Counted from the first letter of the stretch, positions 16,883 to 26,067 are shown. The stretch is 64,000 nucleotides of DNA from Cardiobacterium hominis (GCF_900637305.1 NZ_LR134365.1:2410501-2474500); one strand, 5' to 3'. Notes: generated by a model from the letters alone, not told the origin. A program made the numbers and translations.

Positions 16883-18106
16883 TTATAAGTAACGCTTTAG
16901 AAAATTTGTAATGCTCGAGATTATACCGTCTTTTTCTTCCTTTGCCCAAACGTAGTCATTGACGGGATTTTGTTGTAATTGGAAGAGTCCGAGGGTTGTC
17001 ACCATGCCCGCATCGTTTTGTAGATGTTCATCCAGTCCGGAAACGGGTGGCGGGATGTATACGCGCACCGGGCAATTGAAGATTGCACCTGCCATTTCTG
17101 CCAGTCCTGGTATTTGTGCCGCGCCGCCGGTAAAGACGATGCCGCCGTCTAGCATTTGTCGCAGGCCGATGCGGTGGAATTCTTTGTTGATGCTGGCGAA
17201 GAATTTTTGGTAGCAGGCGGCGATTTGTTCGACCATGTCGCTGCTTGACAGGTAGCGGTCGGGCAGGTTGCCGGTGCTGGGCAGCGGGATGCGGGTGTGG
17301 CGGCTGTATTTGTCGAGCAGGGCGCCGTGGCTGCGTTTGAGCATTTCTGCCGATTGGCGCGGTGTGCGCAGGATGGTGGCGAGCGCGCTCGATACTTGTT
17401 CGCCGCCGATGGGCAGGGTGGCGGCGTGCATTGGCTGGTTGCGCCACCACAGCATGAGGTCTGCCGTGCCCGCGCCAAGGTCAACGGTGCAGATGCCGAG
17501 GTCGCGTTCGTCGGCGGTACTGGCGGCGTAGGCGGACGCTAGTCCGGCATAGATGACGCCTTCGATTTCGATGCCGGCGTTGCGCACGCATTGGCAGAGG
17601 TTCACGACTGCCGCGCGGCGCGCGCTGATGACGTGTACCCGCGCTTCGAGGTTGTCCGCAATCATGCCGACCGGGTCGGTGATGCCCTGGTGGTTATCGA
17701 CGATGAATTGTTGTTCCAGCACGTGCAGGGTGTCCTGCTCTTCTTTGCGCGCCAGTTGTCGGGCGCGCATCACGGCATGGACGAGGTCGTTTTTGCTGAT
17801 GCGGCGGTTGCGGATTTGCGCACGGCCGTCGCTGTTCATGCCGAGGATATGCTCGCCGCTGATGCTGATGAGCGCGCTGTTGATTTTCAGCCCGGCTTCT
17901 TCTTCGGCGATGGCGACGGCATGGCGGATGGCGTGGCTGACGGTGGGGATGTTGGTAACGATGCCCGCTTTCAGCGCGCCGCCGCTGGAGACGCCGCTGC
18001 CGAGCACTTCGAGCACGCTGTCTTCGCGGTTGCCCACTTCGCCGATGGTGACGCGGGTGCGGGAACTGCCGACGTCGATGACGACTTTAATGGCCGAGTC
18101 TTTCAT
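16883..18106 (-). CDS. ftsA: Cell division protein FtsA
   Basis: Actin-like ATPase that tethers FtsZ to the inner membrane and signals to septal synthesis. It has 407 residues (E. coli 420). The phosphate-1 motif VVIDVGSSRTRVTIG starts the protein; the 1C domain, GICTVDLGAGTADLMLW (phosphate 2) and GIVFTGGAAQIPGL (adenosine) follow. The C-terminal end SSITNFLKRYL is a typical amphipathic membrane-targeting helix. Its ATG overlaps the ftsQ stop by four bases. Confidence 0.96.
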   Translation of the reverse strand: MKDSAIKVVIDVGSSRTRVTIGEVGNREDSVLEVLGSGVSSGGALKAGIVTNIPTVSHAIRHAVAIAEEEAGLKINSALISISGEHILGMNSDGRAQIRNRRISKNDLVHAVMRARQLARKEEQDTLHVLEQQFIVDNHQGITDPVGMIADNLEARVHVISARRAAVVNLCQCVRNAGIEIEGVIYAGLASAYAASTADERDLGICTVDLGAGTADLMLWWRNQPMHAATLPIGGEQVSSALATILRTPRQSAEMLKRSHGALLDKYSRHTRIPLPSTGNLPDRYLSSSDMVEQIAACYQKFFASINKEFHRIGLRQMLDGGIVFTGGAAQIPGLAEMAGAIFNCPVRVYIPPPVSGLDEHLQNDAGMVTTLGLFQLQQNPVNDYVWAKEEKDGIISSITNFLKRYL

Positions 18107-19473
18107 TTTTTACCTTTTGCGCTGTCTTTTTCTTTGGGTGCTGCGGGTTTTGCGGCGGGGGCGGTTTTGTTTGCCGTTTTTTCTTTGTTTTCTTTTGGCA
18201 GTGTTTTTTCGGCGGGAGCCGTTTTGGCGACGGGTTTTTCTTTCGCTTCTTTTACCGGCGTTTTTTCCGTGGGTGCAGGTTTGGCGGGTGTTTTTTCTTT
18301 GTTTTCTTTTACCGCTTCTTTGGCAGGCGCTTTTTCAGCGACGGCCGCTTTTACTGCCGGTTTTTCTTTCGTTTCTTTACCGCTGTCTTTCGCCGCCGGG
18401 GCGGGTTTGGCGGCTGCTTTTTCTTTCGCCTCTTTGACGGATTCTTTGGTTGCCGTTTTTTCGGCAGGCGCTGTTTTGGCGACGGGTTTTTCTTTCGCCG
18501 CTTCTTTGGGCGCCGCTTTCGCTGCTGCTTTTTCTTTGGCAGGCGCGGCAGGTTTGGCGGGGGCTTTTGCCGTTTCTTTGGCGACGGGTTTGGCCGGGGC
18601 TTCTTTCGCCGCAGGGGGTTCTTTGACGACGGTTACTGCCTTGACGATGCCGTTGCCGTCGCGCGCCGGATTTTTTTCGGCGGTGACGGGCTTGACGCCG
18701 GCTTTCCAGCGCACCGAGAAGCCGTCGTGGTAGCGCAGGTCGATGGCTTCAATGTAGCGGTGGTAGGGTTTGATGACTTTGTCATTGACCACCGCCAGTT
18801 TTTTCAGGCGATCGTTTAGTTGGTCGCGGCCGAGGATGACGTCCAGCCCGTTTTCCAGTTCGGCGTGCCAGACGAGGCGCTGATCCAGCGACAGTTGTTG
18901 TAGTTGTAATTGGCGCGCGCCAAGCCACGGCGCGATGTCGTGCCAGTATTGCAGCACTTGTTTTTCGTAGCCGTCCGGCCCGTGGATGGTGGCGAGTTCA
19001 CGCAGTTTGTCGTTGTCGGGAATGGAGAACGGCTCGCCGCTCGCATCGAGAAAGGCGCGACCGCCCCAGCGCACCACCGGCACGCGTTCTTCCAGCTTGA
19101 CTTCAACGGCATCCGGCCAGCGCTTGTAGACGCTGGCCTTGGCAATCCAGTCCAACCGCTGCATTTCGTCGGCAAGCAGGGTGACGTCCATGTGCAAGAG
19201 GTCGCGCTGATGGTGGTTGCGGATGATTTCGCTCACTTCGCGCATGTCGCCGTAGCGCAGCGGCTCCTGGATGATGACCCGCTTCAGCGGGAAGAAGTTT
19301 TGCTGCGAGAGGCGCTGGTAGATGGCATAGATGGAGGCGGCGATGCCCATCAGCAGGACGACCACAAAGACGCATTCCAGTACCAGCCGGAAGACTTGCC
19401 AGGCGGTGCGCTGCTCGCGCGGCACGCTGACCGAGGAGCGGCGCAGGTAGCGGTTATCCGGTGGCTTCATCAT
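18103..19473 (-). CDS. ftsQ: Cell division protein FtsQ with long Lys/Ala/Pro-rich C-terminal tail
   Basis: Bitopic inner-membrane divisome protein that binds FtsB and FtsL. It has 456 residues, against 276 in E. coli. A cytosolic N-terminus precedes one membrane helix (about 25-50), a POTRA domain (about 62-130) and the beta domain ending near 257 (IEAIDLRYHDGFSVRW). Residues 260-456 form a low-complexity tail rich in Lys, Ala, Pro and Glu, with repeated units such as KEKPVAKTAPAEKT (twice). The tail is in frame and runs to the overlap with ftsA. By topology it is periplasmic and strongly basic. Confidence 0.95.
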   Translation of the reverse strand: MMKPPDNRYLRRSSVSVPREQRTAWQVFRLVLECVFVVVLLMGIAASIYAIYQRLSQQNFFPLKRVIIQEPLRYGDMREVSEIIRNHHQRDLLHMDVTLLADEMQRLDWIAKASVYKRWPDAVEVKLEERVPVVRWGGRAFLDASGEPFSIPDNDKLRELATIHGPDGYEKQVLQYWHDIAPWLGARQLQLQQLSLDQRLVWHAELENGLDVILGRDQLNDRLKKLAVVNDKVIKPYHRYIEAIDLRYHDGFSVRWKAGVKPVTAEKNPARDGNGIVKAVTVVKEPPAAKEAPAKPVAKETAKAPAKPAAPAKEKAAAKAAPKEAAKEKPVAKTAPAEKTATKESVKEAKEKAAAKPAPAAKDSGKETKEKPAVKAAVAEKAPAKEAVKENKEKTPAKPAPTEKTPVKEAKEKPVAKTAPAEKTLPKENKEKTANKTAPAAKPAAPKEKDSAKGKK

Positions 19474-19479
19474 CTGTCT

Positions 19480-20400
19480 TCAACGGGTTTGTGCGAGGAT
19501 TTGCCGCACCAGCGCGACGAAATCCATGCCGTCTTCGCGCGCGGCGAGCGGTACCAGCGAGTGCGAGGTCATGCCCGGCACCATGTTGATTTCCAGTATC
19601 CACGGGCGGTTATCGCCGTCGAGGATGAAATCCACGCGCGCCCAGCCTTTGGCGCCGATGGCATCGAAGGCGCGGCGGGTGAGTTCGCGCAGTTGTCCGT
19701 CCAGCGCAGCGTCAATGGGCGGCGGGCAGCGGTAGCGCGTGTCTTCGGCGAGGTATTTGGCGTCGTAATCGTAGAAAAGGTGCTCGGCGCTGGCGGTCAC
19801 TTCGATGCCCGGCAGCACACGCCCGCCGATGACCGGATAGGTGAGTTCGCGTCCCGTGACCCACGGCTCTGCCATGATTTTTTCGCGGATGCCGCCCGCT
19901 TTTTGGTAGGCCGCTTCCAGCTCCGCCTGGTTGCCCACGCGGCTGACGCCAACGCTGGAGCCTTCCAGCGCCGGTTTGATGGCGAAATGGCTGCCGCCAA
20001 GCGCGGCGACCAGTTCGGCGTAGGTGGTGGCGGCGTCAATCACCAGATCGGGTTTGACCGGCAGGCCGAAGGTTTGCCAGACGCGCTTGGTCAGCACTTT
20101 GTCCATTGCCAGCGCGCAGGCAAGCACGCCGGAACCGGTGTAGGGGATGCCCTGCCAGTCGAGAATCGCCTGCACTTGCCCGTCTTCGCCACCACGGCCG
20201 TGCAGGACGATGAAGGCGCGCGCAAAGCCCTGCCCTTTCAGGTTAAAGAGTGCCTGATGGTCGCGGGTGTCGAGCAGGTGCGCGTCCACGCCAGATGTGA
20301 CCAGCGCTTCGTGTACCGCCGCGCCGCTCGAGAGCGACACTTCGCGCTCGGAAGACGTGCCGCCGTACAGCACGGCGACTTTGCCAAATTCGTTATTCAT
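19480..20400 (-). CDS. ddl: D-alanine--D-alanine ligase
   Basis: ATP-grasp ligase making the D-Ala-D-Ala dipeptide of the peptidoglycan stem. The start is the ATG at 20398-20400 with GGAG ten bases upstream, overlapping the murC end; it gives 306 residues, the same as E. coli DdlB. Visible are the N-terminal VLYGGTSSEREVSLSSG, the central HGRGGEDG and the metal-binding DFILDGDNRPWILEINMVPG. It is followed by ftsQ after six bases. Confidence 0.96.
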   Translation of the reverse strand: MNNEFGKVAVLYGGTSSEREVSLSSGAAVHEALVTSGVDAHLLDTRDHQALFNLKGQGFARAFIVLHGRGGEDGQVQAILDWQGIPYTGSGVLACALAMDKVLTKRVWQTFGLPVKPDLVIDAATTYAELVAALGGSHFAIKPALEGSSVGVSRVGNQAELEAAYQKAGGIREKIMAEPWVTGRELTYPVIGGRVLPGIEVTASAEHLFYDYDAKYLAEDTRYRCPPPIDAALDGQLRELTRRAFDAIGAKGWARVDFILDGDNRPWILEINMVPGMTSHSLVPLAAREDGMDFVALVRQILAQTR

Positions 20401-21832
20401 GGATGCCATGCTCCGTTGCCATGTCTTTGGCGACGCGGCCGATGTCACCCGCGCCGAAGTAAATCACCACATCGCCGTCGGCGAGGAGGTTGTCGTAGAG
20501 CTGCTGGTTAATCGCCGCCTTGTCGGCAATCAGCACCGGCTCCACTTTGCCGTGCGCGCGGATGGCGCGTGCCAGCGCGCGCGAGTCGGCGCCTGCAATC
20601 GGCGCTTCGCCCGCGCTATAGACGTCGGTCAGTACCAGTGCCTCGCAGTTGGACAGCACTTCGGCGAAGTCGTCGAGGCAGTCGCGGGTGCGGGTGAAGC
20701 GGTGCGGCTGAAAGACGGCAAAGATGCGCCGCCCGGCAAAGCCTTCTGCCGCGGCCTGCAATACCGCGCGGATTTCGTTGGGGTGGTGGCCGTAGTCCTC
20801 AAATACTTCGGCGCGACCGTGTTCGTGTTCGATGATGCCGTGATGGGTGAAGCGGCGGCCGACGCCCTTGAACTGCGCCAGTCCGGCGGTAATTTCCGCG
20901 CGCGTCAGCCCCAGCTCGCTGGTGATGATGAAGGCGGCAAGCGCGTTTAGCACGTTGTGTTTGCCCGGCATGCTCAAGGCCAGCGGGAAGGTTTCGCCGC
21001 TCACCTTGTCCACCACGTCAAAGTGCATTTTCAGCCCGACCTGGCGCACGTTCACCGCGCGTACTTCCGCCGCCTCGGAAAAACCGTAGGTACGCACCGG
21101 ACGGCCGACGTCGCCCAAAATGGACTGCACGCCTTCGTCGTCAATGCACAGCACCGCCAGCCCGTAGAACGGCAGGTTGTGCAGGAAGCGGACGAAGCCC
21201 TGCTTCAGGTTGTCAAAGCTGCCGCCGTAGTTTTCCAGGTGGTCGGCGTCGATATTGGTGACCACCGACATCATCGGCTGCAAATGGAGGAAAGAGGCGT
21301 CGGATTCATCCGCTTCCGCCACCAGATATTGCCCGTCGCCGAGGCGGGCGTTGCTGCCTGCGGCGGTCAGCACGCCGCCGATAACGAAGGTCGGGTCCAG
21401 TCCGGCGTCGGCGAGGATGGAAGCAATCAGGCTGGTGGTGGTCGTCTTGCCGTGGGTTCCGGCGACGGCGATGCCGAAGCGGAAGCGCATCAGCTCCGCC
21501 AGCATCTCGGCGCGGCGGATGACCGGAATGCCCAACTCGCGCGCGCGCAACACTTCCGGGTTTTTCGGGTCAATTGCCGACGAGGTGACGACGACCGAGG
21601 CGTCCTTGACGTTTTCCGCCGCGTGGCCGAAAAACAGCGTCGCGCCCTTGGCGGCGAGGCGCTCGGTATTGGCGGACGGTTTCAAGTCCGAACCGCTTAC
21701 CGCATAACCAAGCGTAATCAGCACCTCGGCGATGGCACTCATGCCGACGCCGCCGATACCGACGAAGAAAACATTGCGCACCCGCCGCATCTGGCGACGT
21801 TCGATGCGGCCAAAATGAAGGTCTGCACTCAT
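20393..21832 (-). CDS. murC: UDP-N-acetylmuramate--L-alanine ligase
   Basis: Adds L-Ala to UDP-MurNAc, the first Mur ligase step. It has 479 residues. The N-terminal Rossmann motif is FVGIGGVGMSAIAEVL and the ATP site is GTHGKTTTTSLIASIL, with a central DEADESDASFL-like acidic segment and the late motif DDYGHHPNEI in the variant form FEDYGHHPNEI. Its ATG overlaps the murG stop by four bases and its end overlaps the ddl start, showing tight coupling. Confidence 0.97.
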   Translation of the reverse strand: MSADLHFGRIERRQMRRVRNVFFVGIGGVGMSAIAEVLITLGYAVSGSDLKPSANTERLAAKGATLFFGHAAENVKDASVVVTSSAIDPKNPEVLRARELGIPVIRRAEMLAELMRFRFGIAVAGTHGKTTTTSLIASILADAGLDPTFVIGGVLTAAGSNARLGDGQYLVAEADESDASFLHLQPMMSVVTNIDADHLENYGGSFDNLKQGFVRFLHNLPFYGLAVLCIDDEGVQSILGDVGRPVRTYGFSEAAEVRAVNVRQVGLKMHFDVVDKVSGETFPLALSMPGKHNVLNALAAFIITSELGLTRAEITAGLAQFKGVGRRFTHHGIIEHEHGRAEVFEDYGHHPNEIRAVLQAAAEGFAGRRIFAVFQPHRFTRTRDCLDDFAEVLSNCEALVLTDVYSAGEAPIAGADSRALARAIRAHGKVEPVLIADKAAINQQLYDNLLADGDVVIYFGAGDIGRVAKDMATEHGIHE

Positions 21833-22923
21833 AAAACGGTCTCGATTTCTTGCATGATTTTGGCGAGCGCCTGCGCGTGTGAGAGGCTGCGGGCGCGATC
21901 TGCCTGTTTTAACAAAAGCCCGCGCTCGCGGTGCGCGGTGATGATTTCGGCGAGGCGCTCGGGCGACAAATCCGCCTGTTGCACTACCGTTGCCGCGCCC
22001 GCATCCACCAAGGCTTGCGCGTTCGCCGTCTGATGGTCATCAACGGCGTAGGGGAACGGCACAAACAGCACGGCGACGCCCACGGTCGCCACTTCGGCCA
22101 CCGTCAGCGCGCCGGAGCGGGCAATAATCCAGTCGGCAGCAGCATAGGCCGCCGCCATGTCTTCAATAAACGGCACAACTTCGGCGGCAACACCAGCGCG
22201 TGCATAAGCGGCGCGCGCTTCATCGAGCCAGCGCTCGCCGACCTGATGCACCACTTGCGGGCGCTCATTTTCTGGTAAAAGCGCGAGCGCCTGCGGCAGC
22301 AATTCATTCAAGGCTTTGGCGCCCTGCGAACCGCCGAGCACCAGCAGGCGTACCGCACCGAGGCGGCCGAGAAAACGCTGCGCCGGGGCGGGCGTGGCGG
22401 CAATTTCCGCACGTACCGGATTGCCGGTAACGACGTACTCGCCTTCTTTTAAGCCCATCTTGACGGCGGCGTGGCTGTCCGCGAGCAGAACCTTGCGCGC
22501 GCGTTTCGCCAGCTTGCGGTTGGTCAGGCCCGCGACCGCGTTCTGCTCATGCACGATGAGCGGAATGCCAGCGCGTGCCGCCATCAGCCCACCCGGCCCG
22601 GAGGCAAAGCCGCCCATGCCGATAACCGCATCCGGCTTGACCGCGCGCAGCACCGCTCTCGCTTTCCACAAGGCGCGCGCCAGCATGAACGGCGCCTTGA
22701 GCCAGCCGACCAGCCCCTTGCCGCGCAGTCCCTTGACGGCGATGTCGTGCAAGGGAAAGCCCGCTTCCGGCACTTTTTTGCCTTCAAAACCGGCAGCGTT
22801 ACCGAGCCAATGCACCGTGGCACCGGCGTCCCGCGCGGCACGGGCGACGGCGAGCGCCGGATAGACGTGCCCGCCGGTACCGCCCGCCATCATCAAAACC
22901 GTTTTGCCTTGTAGTGTGCTCAT
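21829..22923 (-). CDS. murG: UDP-GlcNAc:lipid I N-acetylglucosaminyltransferase
   Basis: GT28 glycosyltransferase converting lipid I to lipid II on the cytosolic face of the inner membrane. It has 364 residues. The N-terminal MMAGGTGGHVYPALAVA loop, GGFASGPGGLMA, HEQNAVAGLTNRKLAKRA and the C-domain GGSQGAKALNELLP are all present. The last motif region reads PFPYAVDDHQTANAQAL. It starts about 600 bp after the ftsW stop, the one large gap in the dcw cluster; the gap holds a broken DUF559 gene and a palindrome. Confidence 0.97.
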   Translation of the reverse strand: MSTLQGKTVLMMAGGTGGHVYPALAVARAARDAGATVHWLGNAAGFEGKKVPEAGFPLHDIAVKGLRGKGLVGWLKAPFMLARALWKARAVLRAVKPDAVIGMGGFASGPGGLMAARAGIPLIVHEQNAVAGLTNRKLAKRARKVLLADSHAAVKMGLKEGEYVVTGNPVRAEIAATPAPAQRFLGRLGAVRLLVLGGSQGAKALNELLPQALALLPENERPQVVHQVGERWLDEARAAYARAGVAAEVVPFIEDMAAAYAAADWIIARSGALTVAEVATVGVAVLFVPFPYAVDDHQTANAQALVDAGAATVVQQADLSPERLAEIITAHRERGLLLKQADRARSLSHAQALAKIMQEIETVL

Positions 22924-23037
22924 GCTTCATTCCATTGCTTGTATTTAAAAATGTGTGAGAAAAACGCGGCGGATTTTACAGGGATGCGAGACTTTGTGTG
23001 CGAAATGATGCGGTCGCGGGGTTTTATCCTGCTTGCT

Positions 23038-23096
23038 CGCCCTCACCCCAACCCCTCTCTCGCGCGAAGTGCGAGAGAGGGGTTGGGGTGAGGGCG
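23038..23096. repeat. Perfect 26-bp-arm palindromic repeat inside the dcw cluster
   Basis: Arms at 23038-23063 and 23071-23096 are perfectly complementary (ends CGCCCTCACCCC / GGGGTGAGGGCG) around a seven-base loop. The motif resembles palindromic repeats seen dispersed in several proteobacterial genomes (from memory). No T run follows, so it is not a standard terminator. Confidence 0.92.
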
Positions 23097-23170
23097 TTAC
23101 TGAAGCCTCATCTAAAGTAGAACCAGATAGGGCCGCAGCCAAAGCCGCCGCTTCCCAAAGCATTCCGCGC

Positions 23171-23527
23171 TCAATCCCCGTCCAATTCTTCCCGCTTGCG
23201 CAGGATGGTTTCCAGTATCGCCTCGGTGCGTTGCAAGATGTCGTGGTTCCAGAAGCGCAAGACGCTTTAGCCGCGCGACTCGAGATAGCGGCTGCGTTCG
23301 GCATCATAAGCGGCCTGTTCGAGATGTTGTCCGCCGTCGGCTTCCACCACCAGTTTTGGCTGGTGACAGACGAAATCGCCCACATACGGACCAATCGGTT
23401 CTTGACGGCGGAATTTGCGCCCGCCCAGGCGACGGTCGCGCAGGTGGTACCACAGTTCGCGTTCGGCGTCGGGCATTTGCTGGCGCTGTTTTTTGGCATG
23501 GGCGAGCAGGCGTTTTTCATGTTTCAA
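23171..23527 (-). pseudogene. DUF559 endonuclease-like gene broken by an in-frame stop
   Basis: Reading from a TTG start that overlaps the ftsW stop, the first 86 codons encode a typical DUF559 (Vsr-like, PD-(D/E)XK fold) protein: AKKQRQQMPDAERELWYHL, RRLGGRKFRRQEPIGPYVGD, LVVEADGGQH. Codon 87 is TAA (23267-23269). The same frame then continues with SVLRFWNHDILQRTEAIL, the expected C-terminal part, to a TGA at 23171-23173. Where intact homologues have Tyr in RGYxVLRFWN, this copy has the stop, consistent with one base change. It is probably inactive; a sequencing error is the alternative. Confidence 0.85.
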
Positions 23528-24756
23528 ATAATCCCTTCCCGCTTCGCCTGGTAGCGGCTTTCCGCGTCAATGCGGGCGAGGATGCCGAGCGAGACGCAGA
23601 CGATGACCACCGAGCTGCCGCCGTAGCTGACAAGCGGCAGGGTCAGCCCTTTGGTCGGCAGTGCGCCGGTGGTGACGCCGATATTGACCAGCGCCTGAAT
23701 GGCGATGATGAGGCCGATGCCGTAGGCGACGAGGCTGAGAAAGCGGCGGCGCACACGGTCGGCGAGGTAGCCGATATGAAAGGCACGCCAAACGAGGAGT
23801 ACAAACAGCGCCATAACAACCAGCGCGCCAAAGAGGCCAAATTCTTCGGCGATGATGGCGAAGATGAAGTCGGTATGTGCTTCCGGCAGGTAGTCGTGTT
23901 TCTGCACGCTCTGGCCGAGGCCGCTGCCAAAGAGGCCGCCGCTGCCGACGGCAATCAGCGAGTTCACCAGCTGATAGCCTTCGTCGTACTGGTGCGTCCA
24001 GGGGTCGAGGAAGGTCAGCAGGCGTTTGACGCGGTACGGTGCGGCGACGAGCACCGCCCCCATCATGACGGAGACCACGCCGAAGAAGATGATGAAGCGC
24101 TTGAGGTTCATCCCCGCCATGAACATCATCCCCAAGACGGCGGCAACCATCACCATGGTCGTGCCAAAGTCCGGCTGGCGCAGGAGGATGGCGGCAAAGA
24201 TGCCGGTAATGCAGAGTAGTTCGATCATCGGCCGCCAGCTGCGGTCAAGGAATTGGCTGTTGCGCTGGAGGAAGGCAGCGGCGTAGATAATCATCGCCAG
24301 TTTGACCACCTCGCCCACTTGCAGTTTGAAAAATTTCAAGTTGAGCCAACGGCGCGCCCCATTGACCGAGACGCCAACGCTGGGAATGTACAGGATGAGG
24401 AGCAGGATGAGCGCGTAGATGAGAAAGCGCCCACTGTTCTGGTAGTAGAAATGCGTGGGCATGATGTAGGCGACCCAGGCACAGACGAGGCCGGCGACGT
24501 AAAACAGGGCCTGCCGGATGCTGTAGTAATACGGGTCGCTGTTATGCCCCACCGCTTCACTCATGGAGGCAGAGGTGACCATCACCATGCCGATGGCAAT
24601 CAGCGCGCACCAGGCAAAGAGCAGCCAGATGTCGGGAAATTCCATCCCCTGCCAGCGGCTCGCCCGTTTTTGGCTGTTGTGGAAGTCGTTGATGTGCCGG
24701 TCGGCGATGATTTTTTGTCGCGCGAGCGGCGGTTGCGCCCGGTCTTTCAGCGACAT
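23524..24756 (-). CDS. ftsW: Septal peptidoglycan glycosyltransferase FtsW
   Basis: SEDS-family polytopic membrane enzyme that polymerises lipid II with FtsI at the septum. It has 410 residues with about ten hydrophobic segments after a cytosolic N-terminus. Visible are GARRWLNLKFFKLQVGEVVKL, RQPDFGTTMVM with the conserved catalytic Asp, the GLGQSVQKHDYLPEAHTDFI loop and TKGLTLPLVSYGGSS. Its start overlaps the murD end by 10 bp. The DUF559 remnant begins at its stop codon. Confidence 0.97.
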   Translation of the reverse strand: MSLKDRAQPPLARQKIIADRHINDFHNSQKRASRWQGMEFPDIWLLFAWCALIAIGMVMVTSASMSEAVGHNSDPYYYSIRQALFYVAGLVCAWVAYIMPTHFYYQNSGRFLIYALILLLILYIPSVGVSVNGARRWLNLKFFKLQVGEVVKLAMIIYAAAFLQRNSQFLDRSWRPMIELLCITGIFAAILLRQPDFGTTMVMVAAVLGMMFMAGMNLKRFIIFFGVVSVMMGAVLVAAPYRVKRLLTFLDPWTHQYDEGYQLVNSLIAVGSGGLFGSGLGQSVQKHDYLPEAHTDFIFAIIAEEFGLFGALVVMALFVLLVWRAFHIGYLADRVRRRFLSLVAYGIGLIIAIQALVNIGVTTGALPTKGLTLPLVSYGGSSVVIVCVSLGILARIDAESRYQAKREGII

Positions 24757-26057
24757 GTGCTCGTCACCTCGTAGGCAAAGGCGTCACCGCGGGCGTCGTA
24801 GCCGCTGTACTGGTCGAAGCTGGCGGTGGCGGGGGCGAGCAAGACGCTGTCGCCCGCTTGCGCGAGTGCACGTGCGCGGGCGACGGCTTTGTCCATCGTG
24901 CCGCAGTCCTCAAAAGCGATGCCTGCGGCGGTAAAGGCGGCTGCCATGTCGCGGTTATCCACGCCTATCAGCAAGACGCCGCGCAGGTTTGCCTGTTGCA
25001 GTTCGCGTGCGAGCAGCGAGAAGTCCTGGTTTTTGCCAACACCGCCGGCAATCAGCACCACCGCGCCGTCAATGCCCGCCAGGGCGGCAGCAGCCGCGCC
25101 GATGTTGGTCGCTTTCGAGTCGTCGTACCAGCGCACGCCGTTTTCCTCACTGACCAACTGCATGCGGTGCGGCAGTCCGGCGAAGGTTTCCAGCGCGGAC
25201 AAAACTTGTTGCGGCGCGACGCCATAGGCTTCGAGCATCAGCAGGGTGCAGAGGATGTTGGCGTGGTTGTGCGCGCCGCCGAGACGCAGGCGGGCGGTTT
25301 CCAGCAGCGCGTGGCCGTGCAGCCAGATTTTGCCGCCTTCGACGCGGTTCGGCAGGGTGGCGGAGGTGCCGTAGTAGATGATGTTCTGTCCGTCTTCGGC
25401 CATAGCCACGCAGGCTTCGTCGTCGCCGTTCAAGATGCAGATGCTGGACTGGCGCACGAGGTTGGCTTTGGCGGCGGCATAGGCGGCGAAGTCGTCGTAG
25501 CGGTCGAGGTGGTCGGGGGTGACGTTCAACACGGCGGCGACACGCGGGTAGAGGCTGGGGCAGAGTTCGAGCTGGTAGCTGGACAGTTCGATGACGTAGC
25601 AGTCGGCGGCTTCGCCGTCAAAAAGCGCATCGAGCACCGGGCGGCCGATGTTGCCGCAGAGTTTGGCCTTGTGTCCGGCGTGGTTCAGCGCTTGCGCCAA
25701 GAGTGTTACCACGGTGGATTTGCCGTTGCTGCCGGTAACCGCCAGCACGGGTTTGTCGTTCAAGCGGGCGAACAGCTCGATGTCGTTGATTTGCTGCGCG
25801 TAAGAGTGGGTAAAGGCAGCGCGGCGGCGGTCAACGCCGGGGCTGACCACCAACGTGCCCGCGCCCGCGAACGCCTGCGGGTCGTCGAAATTGCGTTTTT
25901 CGATGCGGCGCTCGTCCAGGCGTTCATCGAGGCCGATGGCGTCGTAGCCCGCCTCGCGCAAGAGGTCGAGCGCGACATGGCCGGAGGCGCCCATGCCTAC
26001 TACAAAAATCGGTTCGGCGAGCGCGAGCGCCCGCAGTTTGCTGGTCATGGTATCCAT
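24747..26057 (-). CDS. murD: UDP-N-acetylmuramoylalanine--D-glutamate ligase
   Basis: Adds D-Glu to UDP-MurNAc-L-Ala. It has 436 residues. The N-terminal FVVGMGASGHVALDLL Rossmann segment, the ATP-binding GSNGKSTVVTLLAQAL, the central LNVTPDHLDRY and the late NDSKATN-type motif (DDSKATNIGAAAAAL) are visible. The first ATG (26055-26057) has GAGGGA six bases upstream and is preferred; a second ATG lies nine bases on. It starts 10 bp after mraY. Confidence 0.97.
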   Translation of the reverse strand: MDTMTSKLRALALAEPIFVVGMGASGHVALDLLREAGYDAIGLDERLDERRIEKRNFDDPQAFAGAGTLVVSPGVDRRRAAFTHSYAQQINDIELFARLNDKPVLAVTGSNGKSTVVTLLAQALNHAGHKAKLCGNIGRPVLDALFDGEAADCYVIELSSYQLELCPSLYPRVAAVLNVTPDHLDRYDDFAAYAAAKANLVRQSSICILNGDDEACVAMAEDGQNIIYYGTSATLPNRVEGGKIWLHGHALLETARLRLGGAHNHANILCTLLMLEAYGVAPQQVLSALETFAGLPHRMQLVSEENGVRWYDDSKATNIGAAAAALAGIDGAVVLIAGGVGKNQDFSLLARELQQANLRGVLLIGVDNRDMAAAFTAAGIAFEDCGTMDKAVARARALAQAGDSVLLAPATASFDQYSGYDARGDAFAYEVTSTCR

Positions 26058-26067
26058 GGTGGTTCCC

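Noticed and set aside
22945-23520. 191-codon minus-strand ORF between ftsW and murG
   Set aside because: It reads the DUF559 remnant in the wrong frame and then translates the palindrome. The DUF559 frame is the one with family sequence.
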